DNA of 64,000 nucleotides from Gilichinskyi gelida (GCA_038040385.1 JBBPII010000002.1:62001-126000), one strand, 5' to 3'; positions 16,259-24,415 are shown, counted from the stretch's first letter. Program-made: numbers and translations. Notes: generated from the sequence alone by a model not told the origin.

Positions 16259-16698
16259 CGCGTCCTCTTCATCAGCACGCCGTCGCCGCTGCGCCAGAGA
16301 ACTTCGAAGCCGTCGATGCGCGGCGCTTGATGCCAGCAGGCGACAAAGTCCGCGAGCGCCACGTTCCCCGGCGCGGGGACGTCGGCGCCCAACCGCAGCA
16401 GCGGCACGACCTGCTTGCCCGGCAGCAGAAAGCTGGCGCGGTGGTAGCCGTACCCGTAGCCCCCCTCCCACGCCGCGAACGGCAGGCAGATGGCGATGCG
16501 CGCGCCGCGCGGCGTGGTGCGGTCGACCTCCAGCAGAAAGCGGCGGAAGCCGGTGAGCTTGCGGTATGGAAGCTCGGTGAGCATGGCGCGCATGGCCTGC
16601 GCGTCGATGGTGAAGATGCGGAGGTAGAAGGGTTGAAAGCTGCCGATGAGAATCGCTGCGAGGACCAGCGCCGAGGCGATCCGCGCCGCGCGGCTCAG
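16255..16698 (-). CDS. Small membrane-anchored protein, unrecognised, probable CTG start
   Basis: About 147 aa. The N-terminus is one membrane helix (ARIASALVLAAILIGSFQPF), then a soluble part (FLLEVDRTTPRGARIAICLP, FLLPGKQVVPLLRLG). No normal start codon precedes the helix. A CTG at 16698 overlaps the CoA-transferase stop as CTGA and has AAGGAG 8 nt upstream, so it is the best start; the internal ATG at 16593 would delete the helix. It precedes and overlaps the GT-C gene, so the two products probably work together. Function unknown. Confidence 0.6.
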   Translation of the reverse strand: MSRAARIASALVLAAILIGSFQPFYLRIFTIDAQAMRAMLTELPYRKLTGFRRFLLEVDRTTPRGARIAICLPFAAWEGGYGYGYHRASFLLPGKQVVPLLRLGADVPAPGNVALADFVACWHQAPRIDGFEVLWRSGDGVLMKRTR

Positions 16699-17351
16699 AC
16701 GCTGATCTCCTTGAGACTCGCGTCCACCGCCAGCTTCGGCTCGGTCATCGACTGCACCTGCTCTGCGGTCACGCCCGGCGCGACCTCGATCAGCCGAAGC
16801 CCATCAGGCGTGACGTCGAGCACGCAGTAGTCGGTGATGATTCGATCGACGCACTTCACGCCGGTCAGCGGCAGGTTGCACTGCTCGAGGATCTTCTTCT
16901 CCCCTTTTTTCGTGACGTGCTCCATGGTGACGATGAGACGCTTCGCGCCGGCGACGAGATCCATCGCCCCGCCCATCCCCTTCACCATCGCGCCCGGCAC
17001 CATCCAGTTGGCGATGTCGCCGTCCTTCGATACCTGCATCGCGCCGAGGATCGAGAGATCGATCTTGCCGCCGCGGATCATGCCGAAGGAGTCGGCGCTG
17101 GAGAAGAATGACGCGCCGGGGAGAACGGTCACCGTCTGCTTCCCCGCGTTGATCAGATCGGGATCGACCTCCTCCTCGGACGGAAACGGCCCCAGGCCGA
17201 GGATGCCGTTCTCCGACTGGAGGATGACCTCCATCCCGGCCGGGATGCAGTTTGCCACTAGCGTCGGCATGCCGATGCCGAGGTTGACGTAAAAGCCGCC
17301 GCGGAGCTCTTGGGCGGCGCGGCGGACGATTTGTTCGCGAGTTAGGGGCAT
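16695..17351 (-). CDS. scoB: 3-oxoacid CoA-transferase subunit B
   Basis: 218 aa, beta subunit of a class I CoA-transferase that moves CoA between succinyl-CoA (or acetyl-CoA) and acetoacetate. The catalytic Glu is in ILQSENGILGLGP; GGFYVNLGIGMPTLVAN and GAMQVSKDGDIANWMVPG are family motifs. The alpha subunit lies 118 nt upstream, separated by a dispersed repeat. The exact acid pair could be succinate/acetoacetate or another short-chain acid. Confidence 0.92.
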   Translation of the reverse strand: MPLTREQIVRRAAQELRGGFYVNLGIGMPTLVANCIPAGMEVILQSENGILGLGPFPSEEEVDPDLINAGKQTVTVLPGASFFSSADSFGMIRGGKIDLSILGAMQVSKDGDIANWMVPGAMVKGMGGAMDLVAGAKRLIVTMEHVTKKGEKKILEQCNLPLTGVKCVDRIITDYCVLDVTPDGLRLIEVAPGVTAEQVQSMTEPKLAVDASLKEISV

Positions 17352-17364
17352 TGCTTCTCCGCCG

Positions 17365-17467
17365 TGTCATCCCGAGCGCCGCAGAGCGCGAGGGATCCCC
17401 CGCGCATGTGCACGGTCAGCGCTTGTCCACGGGGGATCCTTCGCCGTCTGCGCGGCTCAGGATGACA
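17365..17467. repeat. Dispersed palindromic repeat, family 2 (copy F)
   Basis: The element runs TGTCATCCCGAGCGCC ... GGCTCAGGATGACA with internal GGGATCCCCCG/CGGGGGATCC arms. It fills almost the whole gap between the scoA stop and the scoB start, so it sits inside an operon. Confidence 0.85.
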
Positions 17468-17469
17468 GC

Positions 17470-18162
17470 TCATTTCCTCACCGTCCTTTGCTCGATGCGC
17501 TTCTCCCGCTTCGCCACCACTACCCGATGCACGAACACCCCCGGCGTGTGCACGCAATCGGGCTCGATCTCGCCCGGCTCGACCAGTTCCTCCACCTCGG
17601 CGATGCAGATCTTTGCGGCGGTGGCGGCCATCGGGTTGAAGTTGCGGGCGGTCTTGCGGTACTGCAGGTTGCCGAGGCGGTCGCCGCGCTGGGCAGCGAC
17701 GAGCGCGAAGTCGCCGATGATGCCGCGCTCCATCACGTACATCTTGCCGTCGAACTCGCGCGTCTCCTTCCCTTCCGCCACCACCGTGCCGTAGCCGGCC
17801 GGGGTGAAGAAGGCCGGGATGCCGGCGCCGCCGGCGCGCATCCGCTCGGCGAGCGTCCCCTGCGGGCAGAACTCGACCTCCAACTCGCCGGCCAGGAACT
17901 GCCGCTCGAACTCCGCGTTCTCGCCGACGTACGACGACACCATCTTGCGGATTTGCCGCGTCTGCAGCAGCAGTCCGAGGCCCCAGTCATCGACGCCGGC
18001 GTTGTTGGAGACGCAGGTGAGGTCCTTCACCCCGCGTGCGACGAGGGCGTTGATGAGGTTCTCGGGGATGCCGCAGAGACCGAAGCCGCCGACGACCAGC
18101 GTCGCGCCATCGAAGACGTCGCGCACGGCATCGCCGGCGGATGCCACCACTTTGTCGATCAT
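17470..18162 (-). CDS. scoA: 3-oxoacid CoA-transferase subunit A
   Basis: 230-aa alpha subunit. It shows the CoA-binding signature LVVGGFGLCGIPENLINAL and VSNNAGVDDWGLGLLLQ, plus ADYALVAAQ-like text (IGDFALVAAQRGDRLGNLQY). ATG 18162 overlaps the stop of the exported-protein gene by one base (TGATG). Together with scoB it forms the heterotetrameric enzyme of ketone-body or short-chain acid use. Confidence 0.92.
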   Translation of the reverse strand: MIDKVVASAGDAVRDVFDGATLVVGGFGLCGIPENLINALVARGVKDLTCVSNNAGVDDWGLGLLLQTRQIRKMVSSYVGENAEFERQFLAGELEVEFCPQGTLAERMRAGGAGIPAFFTPAGYGTVVAEGKETREFDGKMYVMERGIIGDFALVAAQRGDRLGNLQYRKTARNFNPMAATAAKICIAEVEELVEPGEIEPDCVHTPGVFVHRVVVAKREKRIEQRTVRK

Positions 18163-19058
18163 CAGTGCACGTGCAAGACCCAACCGTCGCCGGTGCGGTT
18201 GTCGACCGACGCCCCGTACGAGCTCCACCAGTTGAAGTTCGAGGCGGCGGATTCGACGCGAATGAAGAAGTCGCCGAGGATGCCGCCCGGGACCGACGGC
18301 TGCTCCATCGAGTACGGCTGCACCGTCTGCGTGAAGGTCGTGCTTCCGCGCGTTCCCACCACCTGGATGGTGAAGGTATTCGGCGTGTCGTAGAGATTGA
18401 CGAAGCCGAGGTTGGTGCGGAAATTCTCGTCCTGCTTCAGGCCGTAGCCGAACGAGTCGGCGAGGCTGTCCTCGATGTCGATCGACTCGAACGCCTGCGA
18501 GACCGTGCCGATCGACGTCGTCGCGCCCGGCTGAATGGGCTGCGGCGTCCAGATGCGAGAAAAGCCGTCGATCTCCGCGAGCTGGTCGACCGGCGCGCCC
18601 GGGGCGGTGGAGGTGACGGCGATGACCAGGAGCGTGCCGAGGCCGCTCTTCTGGAGCTTGTTGCTGATGAAGTCGTTATCGATGGTCGTCGTGTTCGCCG
18701 GGATCGTGAACTTCTGCACCAGCGCAGTGCCGTTGTTGACACCGCGCGCCAGGAAGCCGACCGAGATCACCTGCGTGACCTGACGTCGGTTGGCGATGGT
18801 GACATCGGACTTGAAGAAGGTGCCGTTCGATCCGGCCACGCTTCCGGCGGCGGGGATGATGAAGGCCTCTTTGGTCCAATCGACGCTGACGATGTTCGGC
18901 TTGATCTTGCCGGCGGCTTTGCGCGCGTCGCGCGACAGGCGCAGCGCGACGACCAGGTCGCGCACGGTGGTGCCGTCGGTGCCGAGCGGCTCGAGCCCGC
19001 CGGCGAAGAGCGAGGTGGTGGTGAGGACGAGGGCGACGGTCAGCGCTAGAAATCTCAT
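18162..19058 (-). CDS. Exported protein of unknown function
   Basis: 298 aa with signal peptide (FLALTVALVLTTTSLFAGG). The mature part is beta-rich with SDVTIANRRQVTQVISVGFL, NFRTNLGFVNLYDTPNTFTI and a C-terminal FIRVESAASNFNWWSSYGAS. It has the same style as the secreted protein at 6574 (exported strand-rich repeats with NVT/NLG motifs). The start is fixed by the signal peptide; TATCAT ends 6 nt upstream of it with no Shine-Dalgarno sequence. It heads the operon with the CoA-transferase. Confidence 0.7.
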   Translation of the reverse strand: MRFLALTVALVLTTTSLFAGGLEPLGTDGTTVRDLVVALRLSRDARKAAGKIKPNIVSVDWTKEAFIIPAAGSVAGSNGTFFKSDVTIANRRQVTQVISVGFLARGVNNGTALVQKFTIPANTTTIDNDFISNKLQKSGLGTLLVIAVTSTAPGAPVDQLAEIDGFSRIWTPQPIQPGATTSIGTVSQAFESIDIEDSLADSFGYGLKQDENFRTNLGFVNLYDTPNTFTIQVVGTRGSTTFTQTVQPYSMEQPSVPGGILGDFFIRVESAASNFNWWSSYGASVDNRTGDGWVLHVH

Positions 19059-19064
19059 TTGGAA

Positions 19065-19074
19065 ATGATATATC
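19065..19074. promoter_or_regulatory. Bidirectional leaderless promoter core GATATATC
   Basis: The self-complementary GATATATC (19067-19074) lies midway between divergent starts only 24 nt apart. On the minus strand TATCAT (19070-19065) ends 6 nt before ATG 19058. On the plus strand TATATC (19069-19074) ends 8 nt before ATG 19083. One element can serve both directions, and neither gene has a leader. Confidence 0.45.
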
Positions 19075-19082
19075 GCTGCCCG

Positions 19083-20006
19083 ATGCGCGTTCACCTGACG
19101 ACGGCGGTCGGCGGCTACGTGAAGGTGCTGCCGCACATGCTGCGGCACTACCGCGCGCTCGGCGTCGACTCGTTTTTCGTGCACGTCAACCTGCTCGACG
19201 ATGACGACCCCATCCTCGACGAAGTGCGCGCCGTCTGCGACGTTAGCTCCGTCTCCGTCGGCGGCCGGTTGTGGCGCGGCAACCCCGACGTCCACCGCGC
19301 GGTCATGGCCCGCCATCCGGACGACTGGTTCATCGTCGCCGACCAGGACGAGCTGCAGGTCTACCCCGGGATGCCCTCACCCGGCCTTCGGCCACCCTCT
19401 CCCGCTCCCGCGGGAGAGGGACATCTAATGTCCCTTCTCCCGCTTGCGGGAGAAGGTCGCCCTGAGCGTAGCGAAGGGCTGGATGAGGGGCCCCCATCGC
19501 TCGCGCACCTTTTCGAATCCTGCAACCGCCGCGGTTACGACTTCATCGAAGGCACCCTCGTCGATCGCCTGGCGCCCGGCGGCGTCTTCGGCGAGGTCGA
19601 TCCGCGCGCCGAGATCTGGGCGCAGTTCCCCCTCACCGCACTGGTGACCGCGTCGCTATTGGGCGGCGAGCCGCGCAAGGTCGTCGCGGCGAAGGGGAGC
19701 GTCGCGCTGCACGGCGGCCAGCACGGCGCGGAGGGGGGCCGCGGATGCCCGCTCCAGGAGTGCCACGTCGCGGTGCACCACTTCAAGTGGACCGCGGGAA
19801 TCGTAGAGCGCCTGCGCGCGCGCCTGGATTTGCTGCGCGAGCGCGGGCTTCCGTTCACCGAGGAGAGCGAGCGCTTTCTGCGCTACGTTGCCGAACACGG
19901 CGAAGCGATCGACCTGCGCGATCCGCGCTTTTTCGCCGGCGCGGTCGACATGGCCACGCTGCGCGACGTCTCCGACGCGCAGCGTCTGGCGGTCCTCACG
20001 AGTTAG
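19083..20006 (+). CDS. Glycosyltransferase-like protein with in-frame repeat insertion
   Basis: 307 aa. The N-terminus (VHLTTAVGGYVKVLPHMLRH, FFVHVNLLDDDDPILDEV) and DWFIVADQDELQVYP resemble GT2/GT92-type enzymes; the DQDE motif would be the metal-binding DxD. Residues 98-136 are encoded by a family 1 repeat of exactly 39 codons and read as low-complexity Pro/Gly/Ser sequence (SPGLRPPSPAPAGEG). The rest (YDFIEGTLVDRLAPGG, VAVHHFKWTAGIVERLRARL) continues the fold. The donor and acceptor are unknown. It converges with an ATP-grasp gene with an 11-nt overlap. Confidence 0.7.
   Translation: MRVHLTTAVGGYVKVLPHMLRHYRALGVDSFFVHVNLLDDDDPILDEVRAVCDVSSVSVGGRLWRGNPDVHRAVMARHPDDWFIVADQDELQVYPGMPSPGLRPPSPAPAGEGHLMSLLPLAGEGRPERSEGLDEGPPSLAHLFESCNRRGYDFIEGTLVDRLAPGGVFGEVDPRAEIWAQFPLTALVTASLLGGEPRKVVAAKGSVALHGGQHGAEGGRGCPLQECHVAVHHFKWTAGIVERLRARLDLLRERGLPFTEESERFLRYVAEHGEAIDLRDPRFFAGAVDMATLRDVSDAQRLAVLTS
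19374..19490. repeat. Family 1 dispersed repeat inside a coding region (copy B)
   Basis: The 117-nt element has the same ends (CCCTCACCCGGC ... GGATGAGGGG) and internal hairpins as copy A. Its length is a multiple of three and it contains no stop in this frame, so the host reading frame stays open. Confidence 0.85.
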
Positions 20007-20955
20007 CGTGGCGCAGCAGCTCCGCCGCGACCTCCGCGTACATGTAGGCCTCGGGTGCGTCGGCTTCAACCACGATGCCGATGCCGAGGCACTGCTCGAT
20101 GTGGCGGATGAGCGCCGCCGTGGCCCAGGCGCCGGTCTCTTCATTTTGCAGGTGCCCGCTGGTCTGGAAGCCGGAACGGAAGACGGGGTGAATGCCGGTG
20201 AGGTTGACTTCGATCACCGACCTGCGCTTGTAGAGATCGCGCGCCATGTCCCAGGCGAAAAACGAGCGGCAGACGATTCCTTCCGGCAGGCGGTCGAGGA
20301 TCGACTGCACGAACTCGTTGGTGCCGCGCGCGATGTTGGCGTCGGCGCGATAGCGATGAAACGTCAGTTCGGGGATGACATACCGGTCGAAGCTGTGAAC
20401 GCGGTACTCGTGCGCGATGTGCAGCATCTCCTGGACCAGCCATCGTTCGTCGAGCGGCGCGACCTTGCGGCGCACCGGCACCTTCCGCGCGGCGAGTGCC
20501 GCGAACGCCTCTTTGGTGGCGTTGCTCCGCCCCTCCTCGCCCGAGCAGTCGCCGAGGGTAGGCTTGATGATGAATCCCGAGCCGCGGTAACTGCGCCGGA
20601 GCGCCCGCCGCAGCTCTTTCTTTCCGTGCTCGGCGGCGAGCGACGCAAAGCCGCGCGCCGGCAGCATGGCGTCCGGCGCGTAATGCCCGAGCACCAGCGC
20701 CTGCACCAGCTTGTGCTCGAGGCGCCAGCGGAAAAGCCGGTGCTCGTCGGCGCCGACGGCGGCGTACAGGTGCCGCACGAACGGCGCGCGCCCCGAGTCT
20801 GCGACCTCGGCGTACGCCTGCGACTGGGAGGCGCGGATAACCACCGTGCTCCCCGCCGGCGGCGCGGCGCCGTCGTCGCGCCAGGCTTCGATCTCACGGA
20901 TGAGTCGGGCGATCTCCACGGTCTGGTCCGTAGACGGGCGGCGCTCCGGAAACAT
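19996..20955 (-). CDS. ATP-grasp-like protein
   Basis: 319 aa. A fold of ATP-grasp type is suggested by SGFIIKPTLGDCSGE (ATP-binding lysine strand), VQEMLHIAHEYRVHSFDRYV (QE..I..EYRVH) and a late VIEVNLTGIHPV (metal-binding E-x-N). Such enzymes form amide or peptide-like bonds from an acyl phosphate; the substrate is unknown. Start ATG 20955 lies inside a 24-bp direct repeat that is duplicated at 21065-21088, so the start is moderately uncertain. Its neighbour in convergence is glycosyltransferase-like. Confidence 0.65.
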   Translation of the reverse strand: MFPERRPSTDQTVEIARLIREIEAWRDDGAAPPAGSTVVIRASQSQAYAEVADSGRAPFVRHLYAAVGADEHRLFRWRLEHKLVQALVLGHYAPDAMLPARGFASLAAEHGKKELRRALRRSYRGSGFIIKPTLGDCSGEEGRSNATKEAFAALAARKVPVRRKVAPLDERWLVQEMLHIAHEYRVHSFDRYVIPELTFHRYRADANIARGTNEFVQSILDRLPEGIVCRSFFAWDMARDLYKRRSVIEVNLTGIHPVFRSGFQTSGHLQNEETGAWATAALIRHIEQCLGIGIVVEADAPEAYMYAEVAAELLRHANS

Positions 20956-21088
20956 GAAGGCGCCGCCCGGAGCGCCGCCGTCTCGGCGGCTGTACCGGCG
21001 GCGTCCCGCGCCGCCGTGGGCGGGTGGCGGCGAGACGCCGCCAAGCCAGCCGGCGGGGACGCCGGCGCTCCGGAAACATGAAGGCGCC
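20941..21088. repeat. Dispersed palindromic repeat, family 3 (copy I) with 24-bp direct repeats
   Basis: The core GGAGCGCCGCCGTCTCGGCG ... ACGCCGGCGCTCCGG is an imperfect palindrome of about 105 nt. It is flanked by perfect 24-bp direct copies (20941-20964 and 21065-21088) that include GGAAACATGAAGG. It lies between the divergent ATP-grasp and msrA genes. Related copies are at 24206-24299 and 55323-55424. Confidence 0.8.
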
Positions 21089-21107
21089 CGGCCCGGTTCT
21101 CTGCCGC

Positions 21108-21692
21108 ATGAAGCGATTCGTCCTCGTCGCCGCTGTGGTCCTCGCCGCCACCCTCCCGGCATTCGCTCAGCCCGCGAAGGCCGTCTTCGCCAGCGGCTGC
21201 TTCTGGTGCACGGAATCGGACCTGGAGAAACTTCCGGGCGTCATCTCCGTCGTTTCAGGCTACACCGGCGGGCACGTGAAGAGTCCGAGCTACGAGCAGG
21301 TCTCCGCGGGCGGGACAGGGCATCGCGAGGCGGTGGAAGTCACCTACGACCCGAAGAAGATCACGTACGCGCTGCTCCTCGACGCGCATTGGCATGACAC
21401 CGATCCGTTCGACAACGCGGGGCAGTTCTGCGACAAGGGATCGCAGTACCGCAGCGCGATCTTCGTGCGCGACGCGGAGCAGAAAAGGCTGGCCGAGGAG
21501 TCGAAAGCGGCGCTGGAGAAGCGCTTCGGGCGGAAGATCGTCACCGAGGTCCTACCCGCCGGTCCTTTTTTCCCCGCGGAGAATTACCACCAGGACTACG
21601 CGAAGAAAAACCCGCTGCGATACCATTTTTACCGCTTTAATTGCGGGCGCGATCAGCGACTCGAATCGATCTGGGGGAAGGCGCCACATTGA
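21108..21692 (+). CDS. msrA: Peptide-methionine (S)-S-oxide reductase, exported
   Basis: 194 aa including a signal peptide (FVLVAAVVLAATLPAFA), so it probably repairs oxidised methionines in envelope proteins. The active-site motif is SGCFWCTESDLEKLPGV, with an extra Cys next to the catalytic one as in some MsrA proteins. Further signatures are SGYTGGHVKSPSYEQVSAGG, GHREAVEV, and GSQYRSAIF. A C-terminal NCGRDQRL carries a candidate resolving Cys. ATG 21108 was chosen because it begins the signal peptide. Confidence 0.93.
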   Translation: MKRFVLVAAVVLAATLPAFAQPAKAVFASGCFWCTESDLEKLPGVISVVSGYTGGHVKSPSYEQVSAGGTGHREAVEVTYDPKKITYALLLDAHWHDTDPFDNAGQFCDKGSQYRSAIFVRDAEQKRLAEESKAALEKRFGRKIVTEVLPAGPFFPAENYHQDYAKKNPLRYHFYRFNCGRDQRLESIWGKAPH

Positions 21693-21868
21693 AACAGACG
21701 GACCCGTTGCTGCTTCGGGCTGAACGGCTGAAGGCCGAGGCGGTCGCGCTGCAAGAGCGTTCGCGCGCGTTTCGCGAGCTGCGGCAGCTCCAGCGCGACC
21801 TCGACGCCACGACGCGCAAGCTGGTGCGGGCGCTGCGGCCATACGGCGTGATCGAGCGCGACCGCTGA
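21689..21868 (+). CDS. Small coiled-coil protein, TTG start
   Basis: 59 aa, almost entirely charged helix (LLLRAERLKAEAVALQERSR, ELRQLQRDLDATTRKLVRAL). TTG at 21689 overlaps the msrA stop (TTGA) and has GGGGGAAGG upstream, so it would be translationally coupled to msrA. Only length, codon phase and the overlap support it as a gene. Confidence 0.45.
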   Translation: MKQTDPLLLRAERLKAEAVALQERSRAFRELRQLQRDLDATTRKLVRALRPYGVIERDR

Positions 21869-22074
21869 TTTCCCCATGACGCGACGCAGCGTGTAGGGCG
21901 AGCTCGCGCTCAGCGGGTCGACGAGTGCCAGGAGCTGCGGGAGGTGCGGAAGAAAAAGTCGACGGGAGCCGCCGCCGCGTAACGGCACCGCCGTTTCCCC
22001 GAGCGCGGTGACGGCGATTGCATCGAAAGCAAACTTCGTGCACAATTCTTGCGTCTGATGCAAAGGCGCACTTC

Positions 22075-22533
22075 ATGCCCGTCCGTAAGCCGATGAGTTC
22101 CTCTCCCGCCCGTGCTACCTCGCAATCCGTGATTGGTCACCGACTCCGTGAAGCCCGCCTCGCACGTCACCTCTCGCTCAACACCGTCGCCGGCAAAGCG
22201 GACATCAGCGTGGCCACCCTCTCCCGCATCGAGCGCGATCAGCAGCGTATCGACGTCGAATTGCTCATGAGCCTGATGCGCATCCTCAAGCTCGCGGCGC
22301 ACGACGTCCTCGACGAAGCGCCGGAAGGCGAAGGCCTCGATCCGATCGTGTTGAAAATCTCGGCCCTCCCCTCGCAGGAACGGACCAAGCTTTGGCGCGA
22401 GCTGGCCGCGAACCGCAAGGCCACCAGGCCGGCTGCCAACGCCCGTATGCTCGCCCAGAAGGTGGAGGAGTTCCTCGCTCAGATCGACTTCCTCCGCGGC
22501 GAGATCGAGTCGGTACGGCGCAGAGTCCGGTAG
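22075..22533 (+). CDS. XRE-family helix-turn-helix regulator
   Basis: 152 aa. The HTH domain is at about residues 20-75 (IGHRLREARLARHLSLNTVA, GKADISVATLSRIERDQQRI, DVELLMSLMRIL). The C-terminal part is helical and charged with a coiled-coil-like end (LAQKVEEFLAQIDFLRGEIE), probably for oligomerisation. Upstream, TTGCATC (22018-22024) and GATGCAA (22057-22063) form a loose inverted repeat that might be an operator. The 21869-22074 gap otherwise shows nothing clear. It converges with the decayed CheB/CheR gene with a 4-nt gap. Confidence 0.85.
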   Translation: MPVRKPMSSSPARATSQSVIGHRLREARLARHLSLNTVAGKADISVATLSRIERDQQRIDVELLMSLMRILKLAAHDVLDEAPEGEGLDPIVLKISALPSQERTKLWRELAANRKATRPAANARMLAQKVEEFLAQIDFLRGEIESVRRRVR

Positions 22534-22537
22534 ACCT

Positions 22538-24189
22538 TTACTTCGCCACCTGATCGATATCCACCATCACCATCACCGCCCCCTCGATGCGGTTCTCGGT
22601 GGTCTTGTACGGCCGCAAACGCAGCAGGTGGAGCCGGGCATTGCGGTCTCTCACTTTCAGCTCGCGGGTCTCGAGGTTGTTGACCACGCTGGCGATCATC
22701 TCCTCCAGATTGTCGATCTCCAGCGGGAGCTTGAGATCGCTGATGGAGCGGCCGACATCGCCGGGGACCAGGTTGAGCGTGCGCTGCGCGGCGGGATTGA
22801 AGCGGTGGATGTGCAGCGTAACGAAAAATACTCATGACCCGCCGCTGCAGGACCGCGCCGAGGTAGATCAACACGTTGCGGCAACTGATCAGATCGAGCC
22901 GGGAGAAGGGAGGGTCCTTGGTCAGATCCTGGCGGGCGAAAATGCAGCAGTCGCGCACGACCTTGCTCACGCGGTAACCGCCGTCGATCCTGGTGAAGAA
23001 CCGCTGCAGCCGCTCGGGCGAGACATCGGCGACGATGTTCTCCGGATAGAGTCCGCTGCGGGCGCGGTCGATGGCGCTCTCGCTCACGTCCGTTCCGAAG
23101 ATCTGAACCGGACAGCCGCCGACGGTCTCGAAAAACGCCATGAACGATGGAGTAGACCTCTTCGCCGGTCGCGCATCCTGGAACCGAGATCCGCACCGGG
23201 ACGCTCTCCGGCTCGTGCTCGCGCAGGATGACGGGGAAGACGGCGCGCTGCAGCGTCTCGAAGACGGCCCGATCGCGAAAGAAGCCGGTGACGCGGATCA
23301 GGATGTCGCCGTAGAGCTGCTCGACCTCATCCTTGTTCTTGCGGAGGACCTCGAGGTAATCGCCGAGGGCCTCGGTCTTGCGCACCGCCATGCGGCGGCG
23401 GATCCGCCGCTCCACGGTGGCCGGCTTGTAGTGGGTGAAGTCGGTGTCGTGCGCCGCGCGCAGCAGCGAGAAGACCTGCGCCAGCTCGGCCTCTTTGAGC
23501 CGGCCGCCCGCGGCGGCGAGGCCGGAGACGTACGAGTGGCGTGCGATGCGCTGCAACTCGTGCGCGATCTCCTTCGGATCGAGGACGAAGTCGGCGGCGC
23601 CGGCGGCGATGGCGCTGCGCGGCATGCTGTCGAAGCGCGCGGACCCGTCCTGGGCGAAGACGATACCCCCCTCGGCCTTGATGGCCTTCGCGCCGAGGGT
23701 GCCGTCCGACGCGGCGCCGGAGAGGATGACGCCGATGGCGCGGCTGCCGAGGTCCTCGGCCAGGGAGCGGAAAACGCTGTCGATCGGCATCCGCACCCGC
23801 TCGGCGTGGCGGCCGACGTGAACGATCCCCTGCTCGACGGTGACTTCGGCGTCCGAGGGAGCGACATACACCACGTTCGCCTGAAGGGTCTCCCCTTCCG
23901 CCACCATCTTCACCGGCATTTTCGTCGAGCGCCCGAGGATCTGCGGCAGCGCGGTGGCGACCTTCGGATCGTGGTGCTGCACGATGATGAAGGCCATCCC
24001 GCAGTCGAGCGAGACGTTGCCGATCACGTCGATGATCGGTTCCAGCCCGCCAGCCGAGGCACCGATGCCGATCACCGGAAAGACCGAGGCGGCGTAGTCG
24101 TGGTGGGCGCTGCGGTCGGCGGCAGAGGCGGCCTTCTTTTTCGGAAGCGGCTTCCTCTTCCCTTTGGACGTGGCCATGGGGAAGGGCAT
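22538..24189 (-). pseudogene. Decayed CheB-CheR-PAS fusion (frameshift and deletion)
   Basis: The first frame gives an N-terminal Lys-rich tail, a CheB methylesterase domain (GIGASAGGLEPI with Ser, VQHHDP, VILSGAASDGTLGAKAIKAE with Asp) and the CheR N-terminal domain up to VPGCATGEEVYSI. Near 23140 the frame shifts; the continuation MAFFETVGGCPVQIFGTDVS ... LISCRNVLIYLGAVLQRRVM is CheR-like. Near 22830 there is a second break, with sequence then reading as a PAS domain fragment (HRFNPAAQRTLNLVPGDVGR ... VMVDIDQVAK) without the rest of CheR or any kinase. Two indels make an intact product unlikely, unless the assembly has errors. Confidence 0.8.
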
Positions 24190-24205
24190 CTTACCGCCGC
24201 CCCGT

Positions 24206-24299
24206 CGGAACGCCGCCGTCCTCGGCGGCTGGATCGGCGGCGTCCCGCCGCCGAGAGCGAGACGCTCTCGCGCCAGCCGGCGAGGACGCCGGCGTTCCG
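24206..24299. repeat. Dispersed palindromic repeat, family 3 (copy J)
   Basis: The element runs CGGAACGCCGCCGTCCTCGG ... GACGCCGGCGTTCCG, an imperfect palindrome with an inner inverted GGCGGCGTCCCGCCGCC and GAGCGAGACGCTC. It lies between the decayed CheB/CheR gene and the sensor kinase promoter. Confidence 0.8.
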
Positions 24300-24363
24300 C
24301 ACGATACTCCGCGTCGACATCACCGCCGACAAGTGCGCGCGGCGATACTCTTCCCGGCTCGAT

Positions 24364-24381
24364 CTTAAGGCTCCCTTAATG
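24364..24381 (-). promoter_or_regulatory. Direct-repeat site CATTAAG-N4-CCTTAAG upstream of KdpD/E-like operon
   Basis: Read on the minus strand, CATTAAG, four bases and CCTTAAG give an 11-bp period, the arrangement bound by dimers of OmpR-family regulators. It ends about 35 nt before the kinase start. A near-identical site lies before kup at 29124-29141, so the adjacent KdpE-like regulator is the natural candidate to bind both. Confidence 0.55.
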
Positions 24382-24415
24382 ACCCTCCGCGCTGATTCGT
24401 GTTATCGGTGTACGC

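Noticed and set aside
15083..16330. 415-codon open frame opposite the membrane glycosyltransferase
   Set aside because: Charged shadow frame; the minus-strand frame has clear alternating membrane helices.
21189..21215. Extra Cys next to the MsrA active site (GCFWC instead of GCFWG)
   Set aside because: This variant is seen in other MsrA proteins, so it was not raised as a finding.
22018..22063. Inverted TTGCATC ... GATGCAA before the XRE gene
   Set aside because: Seven-base arms 32 nt apart are weak; noted only in the gene entry.
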